From NCBI GenBank assembly GCA_012744475.1, contig JAAYBV010000067.1:62001-126000 (forward strand): DNA of 64,000 nucleotides, in the 5' to 3' direction. Made by a program: the position numbers and the translations under genes. Below are positions 55,179 through 62,900 of this stretch, one piece after another (positions within the stretch are counted from its first letter, which is position 1; each line of letters opens with the position of its first letter). The DNA is from Phycisphaerae bacterium. Lineage in GTDB: Bacteria > Planctomycetota > Phycisphaerae > Sedimentisphaerales > Anaerobacaceae. A model generated the notes under the pieces. It was not told where the DNA came from. It made no database searches and was given only the letters and a program-made list of their open reading frames with translations.

Positions 55179-57554
55179 TCAGCGTCGGCCCGGCGTCAGG
55201 CCGCCGATGGGATGGCCGCGTTCGATGTCGTCGATGTAGATCAGGCCGGAACCGCCCGGGACGGGATTCGCCCGGTCACCCACGCCAAGATAGATCGCCT
55301 GGACGGCGGACAACCCGATGTCTCCGAAGGCCGAGTATGGAATCGCCCACTCCTGCCAGGCGGCGGAGGTAAGGGCGGCGGGGTCCGGATGCGTCGCCAC
55401 CGCGATGTGCCCGCCTGTGTCCTCGACGGCAATGTAGAGCGAGCCGGGATCGTTGTCCGGATGCCCGCGCACGAACAGCCGCAACGCATCGGCGCCGTGA
55501 TCCTGCCACTTCTGCGCGATCGCCATGCTCCGCACCGCCTCCGAGTAGAACGGCGATTCGCTGTTGTTGTACGCAAAGGGCATGGACTGGCCTCCGCTAT
55601 GGACGATCACCTTCTCGGCATAAGGCGGCTCCATATAACCCACGAGGGAACCGGTCCCGTTCTCCCAGCCGTCCCGCCATATTTCGTAGATGCGCCGGCC
55701 GGACTCGTCCGTGTAGCTTTCGAAATCGTCGACGACCGCATATTCGCGAGTGGTGAAGGTCCAGATGTCCCCCTGCCAGAGGCTGGGACTCCTGGCCTCA
55801 TTGCGTTCGTCGATCCTCCAGTAGTGGACCGTTCCGAAGTTCAACGCCCCAAGAGGATACTCGTTCACCACAACCGAGTTCAAGAACGCCGCACCGGTGG
55901 CGACCATCGGAGCGCTCGGGTTGAAGTGAACATCGTGAAAGGCCGCCTCGCGGCCTGCGCTCCAGTGCAGCATCAGATCCACATCGACGCCCGATGCTCC
56001 ATCGGCCGGTCGGGGGGCGCGCGCACGCACGGGAATCTGGAGGAGGCGGACCTCGCTGAGGCCGTATTGTCCCGTCATGCCCCACGTGCTGTGGGCAGTC
56101 AGTCTGACGTACTTCGCCACTATCCCTCCCATAGCAACCGTGGTATTGGCGACGTAATCGGGTGCGCCTGTCGCCTGCGCCAGTTCGACGTCCTTCCACG
56201 CGGTCCACGCGACACCGTCTGTAGAGTACTCGACGGTCACATCCTTGAGCCCGCAACCAAGACCCGATTCGGATGGATCGTTGTAGTTCCAGATGAGCAG
56301 CTCGTGCAATTTGCAGGGCGTGTCGAAGCGATATTGCAGCCATACCGGATCGTTTCCATTCGCAGCGGCCAGCCACATGTCACCGGAACCGATGGAATGC
56401 TCGCCATCCTCGCTGAGCCCGGACCCATTAACGGTGTTGACCGGTCCTGCCCCGTCGTTCGAAATGGCGTTGGTGGTCCCCACGACCTTCCCTATGGGGA
56501 TCGCATACGCCTCGACCGTGAAGCGCCACAGGTTGCCCCTATAGATGAAACTGTCAAAGGCATTGACCTCGTCGACTCGCCAGTAGTACGTCTGCCCCAG
56601 GTCCAGACTGCTGTTGAAGCTGTACGTGGTCGTGCTCCGTCCTTTGCTGAGAAGCACGTTTCTGGGATTGGTCCGGCTCGCACTGTTTACATCGTCGGCG
56701 ACGGTGCCGAAGTACAGATCGTGCGTCTTGGCGAACAGGCCCGCCTTCCAGCTCAGAGTCACATCCGGCGGCACGTCCGTCGCGCCGTCGGCCGGCTGCG
56801 GGACCAGACTGCATCCGACGTTGGCACGCATGATCTGCCAGATTTCCACCTGACTGATGGCGCGATCGTAGATTCGTACCTCGTCGATGAGGCCGTCCCA
56901 GGCGCAGTCGGAACAGCCGTGGCCCGAGCCGATCAGGACGGGCAACCCGTTGTCGCTGAACTGGCTGTAGGGGACATCGATGACGGTCTCGGCCCGCAAC
57001 ATGCCGTCGACGTAGATCTCAAGAGCCTCACCCGGCCGATAGATGCCGGTGACATGGACCCACCGATCCGTCGGCAACGGCTGTGTGTCATCTACGCGGA
57101 CAATGTCCGAAGGCCCCGCGGCGACCTGAAACGTCGCCGCGTGTGCCCCGCCGTCGGGACCGGCTTCTATGCTCAGATTCCACGAGCCGCTGTCGATGTC
57201 CCCCTGTTTGCTGACGATGCGCCCGTTGTTCTGATTCGACCCATGGAGAAAGACCCAGGCGGTCGCGGTCATCGGCCCGGTGATCTGTAAGTCCGCAGAG
57301 TCGCCCGCGTCCACGTAGGAGTCCGCCTGACCAGGGAAGCGCAGGGCGGCGCCGGCCATGGCGTACCGATCGGGCACCGGATTCACGTTCCCGACAATCG
57401 TCCCGTTGTTGCCGTTCCGGCTGGCGTCGGTCGCGTCGCCGTCCAGCGGCCAGTAGCCCGCCAATCCCGCCTGAATGTCGGCGCGAGCCACCGGCAGCAA
57501 CATGATGACTATAAGGGCAGCCGCAAACACCGTCGAAACCACTCTCTTGGACAT
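55179..57554 (-). CDS. Exported LamG/discoidin multidomain surface protein
   Basis: The 791-residue protein has a signal peptide (VVSTVFAAALIVIMLLPVARA). A LamG/concanavalin-like domain follows at about residues 25-225 (LAGYWPLDGDATDASRNGNN, WDGLIDEVRIYDRAISQVEI). Next are an Ig/FN3-like module with DLYFGTVADDVNSAS and TYYWRVDEVNAFDS, and an F5/8-type C (discoidin) domain at about 335-480 (WLQYRFDTPCKLHELLIWNY). A second Ig-like module follows. The C-terminal domain begins YAVVDDFESYTDESGRRIYE and contains the GGQSMPFAYNNSE motif common in planctomycete proteins. GGAGGT precedes ATG 57554. It is probably a carbohydrate-binding surface or secreted protein; no catalytic domain is recognised. 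Confidence 0.9.
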   Translation of the reverse strand: MSKRVVSTVFAAALIVIMLLPVARADIQAGLAGYWPLDGDATDASRNGNNGTIVGNVNPVPDRYAMAGAALRFPGQADSYVDAGDSADLQITGPMTATAWVFLHGSNQNNGRIVSKQGDIDSGSWNLSIEAGPDGGAHAATFQVAAGPSDIVRVDDTQPLPTDRWVHVTGIYRPGEALEIYVDGMLRAETVIDVPYSQFSDNGLPVLIGSGHGCSDCAWDGLIDEVRIYDRAISQVEIWQIMRANVGCSLVPQPADGATDVPPDVTLSWKAGLFAKTHDLYFGTVADDVNSASRTNPRNVLLSKGRSTTTYSFNSSLDLGQTYYWRVDEVNAFDSFIYRGNLWRFTVEAYAIPIGKVVGTTNAISNDGAGPVNTVNGSGLSEDGEHSIGSGDMWLAAANGNDPVWLQYRFDTPCKLHELLIWNYNDPSESGLGCGLKDVTVEYSTDGVAWTAWKDVELAQATGAPDYVANTTVAMGGIVAKYVRLTAHSTWGMTGQYGLSEVRLLQIPVRARAPRPADGASGVDVDLMLHWSAGREAAFHDVHFNPSAPMVATGAAFLNSVVVNEYPLGALNFGTVHYWRIDERNEARSPSLWQGDIWTFTTREYAVVDDFESYTDESGRRIYEIWRDGWENGTGSLVGYMEPPYAEKVIVHSGGQSMPFAYNNSESPFYSEAVRSMAIAQKWQDHGADALRLFVRGHPDNDPGSLYIAVEDTGGHIAVATHPDPAALTSAAWQEWAIPYSAFGDIGLSAVQAIYLGVGDRANPVPGGSGLIYIDDIERGHPIGGLTPGRR

Positions 57555-57776
57555 GTCCGCACCTCCATACGAATGTACCCGCCGAACGGGCACCTTCGAT
57601 CCGTTCGTCCGGGCCAGGCCGGGATTCCCCTTGGACCTCACAACCGGCGCTCCCGCACACCACCTGCAATGATACCACAATGGCCGTTCGATCTCAATGC
57701 TTCTCGTGGTCAACTCGATTGATAGGCTACCAGAGTAGATGCACGGTCCCCTTCTGAGCCGAATCGCGCTCGCTGA

Positions 57777-59102
57777 CCTGCCGTTCCAGGCGAAGTGGTT
57801 CAGCATTATGGCTACTCGCCGTGTCGCTGCGAACGCTACCGCGCCAACGACGACGCCTTCAGCGTCTCGAACCGCTACACCGGCCAGACGCTCGACGAGG
57901 ACACGGGCCTCTACTACTACGGCGGATCGCTACTACGACCCCGAGCTGGCCCGCTTCCTCCAGCCCGACTCGACCGTCCCCGACCCCGAGTTCTCCCAGG
58001 CCTACAACCGCTACGCCTACGTCTACAACAACCCCCTCAAATTCACCGACCCCACCGGGCAGTTTGCCTGGGCGGTAGCATTCGCCTACATGGCCACAGC
58101 CACGGCGGAAGCGCTGCCCGGGATCGCGATCACGACAATGGTGAGCGCCGCGATCGCGTGCGAGGCGGGCGCGAATCCGACCGACGCCTTCTTGGGCAGC
58201 CTCACCAATAGCTTCTGTGGCTTCACGTTCGGTGCTATTCCCGGGGCGGCCATCGCGGCCATGATCACGGGCGACGACCCGCTTCAAGCTGCCATGTGCG
58301 CCGGTGTCGCAGCCGCCGTGCAGTTCTGCCTGGGTTTCAGCCCGCAACCGTCAGCGCCGACTTCCTGTCCGCCGAGTACTTCAAAGAACTGGCTGTATCG
58401 ACAGGTTCCGGCGCCCTCTGCGGCGGTGTCACCGCAGAACTCCTCGGCGGCGACTTCGCCGACGGTGCCATCTCCGGCGCCGCCAGTGCGGCATCATCTT
58501 GTGCTCTCGAATCTTGTCTGCTGTCCGACACCTACGAGGGTGGCGGCGCCGAGGCTCAGACTGCTGACGAGGCTCTGACAGTTGACGCTACGACGAATGG
58601 AACGTACACTTGGTCGCAGTGTGGGCCTGCGCAAGTGAGTATAGATGAAGCACCAACTACAGTCGGAGGCAGGGATGCCGCTATGTGGGCTGCAGCGCAG
58701 GATGGAAACAAGGCGTACAGCACGGGGGGAACGATAGACAATTTCGAGCCTGGTATGCGCAAATGCAACGAGTTCGTTGTGGACGCCTATGAGAAAGGAG
58801 CCAAGGTAGGGCAATTGCCAAGACAGAAGCGTTTCAAGTTCTGGAAAGAACGGTATCCGCTGCAGGCGAATGATCTCGCTGACCCGAAGATGAATGTCCC
58901 CCATTTCCCAGTGGTGAAGGGTGGGAAGCTTCAAGTTGGCGACATCGTTTCATATCCTGTGAAAGGGGGACTGGGTCATACATCTATCTACATGGGCGGC
59001 GGCATGGTAACACAGGCTAGCGGAACACACGGAGTGCGCACGACATCAGTCACATATAACCCGCATTGGAATAATATGGTCGTGAGGAGATACGCGCCCT
59101 GA
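57777..59102 (+). pseudogene. Orphan Rhs C-terminal tip with NlpC/P60-like domain, frame disrupted
   Basis: The Rhs core end is unmistakable: SVSNRYTGQTLDEDTGLYYY in one frame (to about 57925), then RYYDPELARFLQPDSTVPDP and YNRYAYVYNNPLKFTDPTGQ one base shifted, and from about 58340 back to the first frame (FLSAEYFKELAVSTGSGALC) down to the stop at 59102. No beginning of an Rhs gene is present; the open stretch starts abruptly at 57777. The tip ends in a domain with MRKCNEFVVDAYEKGA and GDIVSYPVKGGLGHTSIYMG, resembling NlpC/P60 or CHAP cysteine peptidases (Cys and His in the right order). This would be a cell-wall or amidase-type toxin. Two indels make it unlikely to be made intact. Confidence 0.72.
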
Positions 59103-59138
59103 CCGCTCGCTCCTCGAACACAGGAAGCGTTGTCCGCA

Positions 59139-60209
59139 ATGACTACAAGAAGAAGAGGGAAACTCGTGGCATATTACCTCATCGGGGCTGTCTTGCTCGG
59201 ACTCGGGATTGTCGGGTTTTGCTCACTTGCGGAATCAAGGCTCTTGAAAGAAGCACCGTATGACGTCGACATATCTGAGGCGCCCGGACTTCGAGGAAGA
59301 ATCTACTCTCTTGAGGAGGACCGATATCTCCTTGTCGTCTTCATTCCGAGAACAGCTGCGCGAAGAGGCTTCATAGTAGATGTGGAGAGGAAGGAAATTG
59401 GAATCCCCAACTTCCGAACCTACACTCGACTCGGACGATTCGCCCTCGTCGACAAGATGACACTGCTTGGATACCCGAAGCCCTACGCTGAGCTGGTCGC
59501 CGATTTCGAAAATGCTGACGGCGTTTACTCTATAAAGGTGACAGCACATGCTTTCGATCCGAATTTCACTGACCCGGACACAAAAGCCTGCCTCGAAGCG
59601 GAACTAATCTACAACAGAAGAGTGGTTCTAAAACCAAGAAGCGAGAAGGGGAGACAGGGGCGCATTAACAGGGCGAATTCACATGGTAAGTGCAAGACGG
59701 GTATAGAAGAGACATCGGGTCAGATAGAGGTCACATCTCCAATTACCGATCATAGGTTTAACGCCGGCTTGGGTGTGCCCATTACACTGTGCGGCGGGGC
59801 AACAAACCGGCAGGAGGTGTTTCGTCGACGACGATCGGAGGGGGTGTCTGGAGCCTGTGGCCGACGCTTGCATCGGACTGAGCCCGGACTCGAATCGCAG
59901 CGAACAGAGTCCCGCCCGAGCCAGCGCGGGTTCGATCCGGCGCAGATGAAGCTTGGTTCGTGCCAAACCGAGCTTCGTTCAGGTCACTTCAAGCTTGATC
60001 CGGGGCAAACGAAGCTTGATCCTGACGATATCGAGCTTCATCTCGGTATTATCGAGCTTGATCCTGGGCGTATCGAGCTCGATACGGCCAGGATTCTGCT
60101 GGGCCGCCGGGGGTGTCCCTGGCCCGTGGGCCGGCCTTCAAAAGGCGGACAGAAACAGACGAGCGGCGGGGAAACGGCAGTGGATAAGCCATTGTCGGCG
60201 TCTGGCTGA
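59139..60209 (+). CDS. Membrane protein behind the Rhs tip, possible immunity protein, with 7-residue repeat tail
   Basis: The protein has about 356 residues from ATG 59139. One membrane helix lies at about 10-30 (VAYYLIGAVLLGLGIVGFCS). Then a region of about 140 residues with no known family follows (LRGRIYSLEEDRYLLVVFIP, RKEIGIPNFRTYTRLGRFAL). Its position directly behind a toxin-like Rhs tip (37 bp) is where immunity genes sit. The last 180 residues are compositionally different (Arg/Ser/Gly-rich) and include seven 7-residue repeats encoded by 21-bp units, so the true gene may once have ended near 59660 and run on through loss of its stop. I cannot assign a function with confidence. Confidence 0.5.
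   Translation: MTTRRRGKLVAYYLIGAVLLGLGIVGFCSLAESRLLKEAPYDVDISEAPGLRGRIYSLEEDRYLLVVFIPRTAARRGFIVDVERKEIGIPNFRTYTRLGRFALVDKMTLLGYPKPYAELVADFENADGVYSIKVTAHAFDPNFTDPDTKACLEAELIYNRRVVLKPRSEKGRQGRINRANSHGKCKTGIEETSGQIEVTSPITDHRFNAGLGVPITLCGGATNRQEVFRRRRSEGVSGACGRRLHRTEPGLESQRTESRPSQRGFDPAQMKLGSCQTELRSGHFKLDPGQTKLDPDDIELHLGIIELDPGRIELDTARILLGRRGCPWPVGRPSKGGQKQTSGGETAVDKPLSASG
59946..60092 (+). repeat. Seven 21-bp tandem repeats
   Basis: Seven units exactly 21 bp apart, each centred on AAGCTT or GAGCTT (at 59949, 59970, 59991, 60012, 60033, 60054, 60075). In the gene frame they encode K/E-L-D-P-type heptads (FKLDPGQ, TKLDPDD, IELDPGR). A second frame also stays open through them with SSLILGV-type heptads, so the repeat may be DNA-driven rather than protein-driven. 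Confidence 0.9.
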
Positions 60210-60365
60210 GATGGCGAGGGAGCGGGCGCTGAGACGGTCGAAAAGAAAGTCGATTCTTTCGGATTTTCGCGTCCACATTCGGTGCATGGGACACGCTCTC
60301 ATAATAGAAGGCGGCCGGCGAGGCCCGCCGAAGCGGCGTGACGTGCAATATCGAGGGCCACAGCC

Positions 60366-60569
60366 ATGACGGGGAGGGAACCGAGGGGGGACGAATCCCA
60401 CGCATCGCAAGCATCGCAGTCGGCCTATTGGGCCAAGTTGTACGAGCAGTGCCATCGGCAACTGCGGGCGTACTTTGCCCGAAACGTCCGATGTGCCCAC
60501 GACGCGGACGACCTGGTGCAGGAGGTCTTCGCCAGCCTCCTCCTGCGCGGCGGCCGGCTGCAAGAGCCT
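60366..60569 (+). pseudogene. Truncated ECF sigma factor (N-terminal part only)
   Basis: From ATG 60366 the first 68 codons encode sigma region 2: YWAKLYEQCHRQLRAYFARN, then RCAHDADDLVQEVFASLLLR, ending GGRLQEP. At about 60565-60570 the similarity ends and the frame enters the antisense of the neighbouring gene, whose stop codon lies exactly here (60568-60570). Region 4 is absent, so it cannot work as a sigma factor. GAGGG precedes the start. This is a rearrangement boundary or a contig mis-join. Confidence 0.75.
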
Positions 60570-62877
60570 ATGTGCCTTCGGTGCCGGCGGGCGCCAGTTG
60601 GACGAGCAATTCAATCGCCGCATCGGCCATCCGCTCGCCGCCGCCCGGCGCCACCCGCGAGTTGACCGTCTCGTAGCTGCCTTCGGCGAACGCCTTGCGA
60701 GTCGGGATGTAGCCCGGGGCATCCTGGCACAACTCGATGACCAGCGTGGTGGCGAACGGGCTGGCCTGCTTGATCGCCAGACCCAAATCGACGAAGACCT
60801 CGCCCGGCAGACCGACCACGGCGATCTCGTCGCTGAGCCGGAAGACCTGGACCTCCAGCGGCAGCGTGGGACCGCCCCGCCACTGGAGAGCGAGAATCTT
60901 GTACGCGCGGACCTGGTCGAGGAACGGAAGCTCCTGGGTGCCGACTTTGTGGATGTCGCGTCGGGCCTGCTCGATCTCGTCGGCGGTGAACGTCTGCAAC
61001 GGCGCCTCGACGACCGCCCTCGCAACGGCCAGCGACGGGGCCCTGGCAGCCTTCAGGCCCGCCAGCGCATCGACGACGGTCCGCGCCAGCGTGCGGCCAA
61101 TCTCGTCGGTCTTCAGACGCTCCTGGCGAGTGACGTCGATGTGATTGATGTCGCCACAGGTGCCCGTGCCGAAAAGCAGCGTGAACTCGCCGCCAAGCGT
61201 CTGACGCAATTCCTGCTCCAGATAGTACGGATAATCGGCGGCGTACTGCGTGCCCCCTACGGTGTCCAGGTGCAGGGCGAAGTTGACCAAGCCGGCCAAG
61301 GCTTCGTTGCGGTCGGCCGTGCGGAACAGGACGACGCCGACCGATGGATCGATCGGGCCGGCGGCGCGAACGATGTCCGGATTCAGCACGCCGGGATTGA
61401 AACGCACCGTCCCATCCTTCATGTGAAAGCGGCGGTTGAAGGAAAGCCCCTGCTGCTGAGCAATGCCGGCCTCCACACGCACCGGACGGACCGCTGAGTC
61501 GGCCTGGCGGATCGCCTGCACGATACGTTCCGCCAACATCGCTGAATAGTCCGCGCTCTCGCAGGGGTCCTGCCCGCTCTTGGCCAAGGCCTGTTCGTGG
61601 AAATGATTGCGAAGAGTGCCCCAGTAGAGCGGTCCGGTATGGCTGTGTGTCGCTGCCAGGAGGATGTTCGCGGCAGGAATGCCGGTCACGGATTCGGCCC
61701 GCTGACGTGCCGCCCTGGACACATCGGGAGACAGCCCGATGATGTCGCAGAAGACCATGGCGGCCTTCGTCGCACCCTGGCGCATAACGATCGCCTTGGC
61801 ATGAAGCGGATTGGACACGCCTTCGCTGAGGCGCTCGTGGAAGTAGCCGCTCATGCGGTAGCCCAAGGGCGGTGTAATATCCACAACGCCCACCCCTACC
61901 TCCAGGGAGTCGCGGCGTGCAGCATGGTCGGCCCGTTGCGACTTCTGCCCGGTGAGTTCTTCGAGGAAGCGACGCGCCTTTTTGGCCTCTTCGAGCGTGT
62001 GCGGCAGATCACCCGGGTCGAGACATTCGACGACCAGAGGCCCGCCTTCGAATCCGCCGGCGTTCAGCAGGGCAAAGACGACACGGAAATCGACCTGCCC
62101 CGTGCCCGGCGTCACCAAGACGTCCTTCGGGTGACGATAGTCTTTCACGCACATGCCGCTGACAAGGCCGTTCACCGACGGCGCGTCCACTACCGGGCTC
62201 AGCTCGCCGTTGGAGTAATAGTAGATATTGCCCGGATCGTACCAGATGCGGAAGTTCTTGTGGCCGATCGACTCGATGGTCCCGCGACACTGCGGGCCCG
62301 TGGCATTGAGCCCACCGTGCGGCTTGATGCTGATACCGATGCCCCGCTCGGCCGCATAGTCGCAACATTCGGCGATAGCCTTGTAGTAGGCGTCGTAGAG
62401 CTTTCGATCGCCGGTGCCGCCCATGAGCAGGTTCGTCGAACCGCAGGCGGCGCAGTTGTCGATCAGCTTCCGGAGTCCCTCGATGCCCGCCTCCAGCGAC
62501 CGGGCCACCGGGATATCCCCTCCGTAAACCGAGACCACCTTCAGACCGCGACGCCGGACCTCGTCCCCGACGTGCAACGCCTCTTCGATCGGCGTGGCCA
62601 CCGAGATCACCAGGTGCGTCTCGGACTTCGTCGTCATCAGCCCGACGTACTCGTACCCCGCCTCGGCAATCGCGTCCAATGCCACGCGGTAGTCGTACTG
62701 GTCCCACGGGCGTGTGTAGCAGCCGATCTGCCAGCGGGGCTTGTTCGTCTGTGCGTGCAGGACCTCGACGTTGGCCAGCGTCCAGCCTGCGGCGCCGATC
62801 TGGACCGCCTGAGTCAGGAACCCACGACGCGAAAGTGTGTCCATCGACGGATTCTCATTCTGTCTGCGTGTCTTCAT
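60568..62877 (-). CDS. Fusion of a sugar phosphate isomerase/epimerase-like TIM barrel and a neutral ceramidase-like domain
   Basis: The protein has about 769 residues and a Tat-type signal (LSRRGFLTQAVQIGAAGW). Residues about 40-305 are an AP-endonuclease-family-2/xylose-isomerase-like barrel (DAIAEAGYEYVGLMTTKSET, GISIKPHGGLNATGPQCRGT, LVVECLDPGDLPHTLEEAKK). From about residue 330 a second domain begins, GVGVVDITPPLGYRMSGYFH, continuing with NILLAATHSHTGPLYWG and LFGTGTCGDINHIDVTRQER, as in neutral/alkaline ceramidase-like proteins of planctomycetes. The two are usually separate genes. The start could be ATG 62877 (GGAGAG upstream) or ATG 62844. It lies 23 bp after a Gfo/Idh/MocA gene on the same strand. 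Confidence 0.85.
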   Translation of the reverse strand: MKTRRQNENPSMDTLSRRGFLTQAVQIGAAGWTLANVEVLHAQTNKPRWQIGCYTRPWDQYDYRVALDAIAEAGYEYVGLMTTKSETHLVISVATPIEEALHVGDEVRRRGLKVVSVYGGDIPVARSLEAGIEGLRKLIDNCAACGSTNLLMGGTGDRKLYDAYYKAIAECCDYAAERGIGISIKPHGGLNATGPQCRGTIESIGHKNFRIWYDPGNIYYYSNGELSPVVDAPSVNGLVSGMCVKDYRHPKDVLVTPGTGQVDFRVVFALLNAGGFEGGPLVVECLDPGDLPHTLEEAKKARRFLEELTGQKSQRADHAARRDSLEVGVGVVDITPPLGYRMSGYFHERLSEGVSNPLHAKAIVMRQGATKAAMVFCDIIGLSPDVSRAARQRAESVTGIPAANILLAATHSHTGPLYWGTLRNHFHEQALAKSGQDPCESADYSAMLAERIVQAIRQADSAVRPVRVEAGIAQQQGLSFNRRFHMKDGTVRFNPGVLNPDIVRAAGPIDPSVGVVLFRTADRNEALAGLVNFALHLDTVGGTQYAADYPYYLEQELRQTLGGEFTLLFGTGTCGDINHIDVTRQERLKTDEIGRTLARTVVDALAGLKAARAPSLAVARAVVEAPLQTFTADEIEQARRDIHKVGTQELPFLDQVRAYKILALQWRGGPTLPLEVQVFRLSDEIAVVGLPGEVFVDLGLAIKQASPFATTLVIELCQDAPGYIPTRKAFAEGSYETVNSRVAPGGGERMADAAIELLVQLAPAGTEGT

Positions 62878-62900
62878 AGTCTCATACTCTCCAGAGAAGA

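Noticed and set aside
55212-57290. Rightward open frame of 692 codons
   Set aside because: Antisense to the LamG protein gene.
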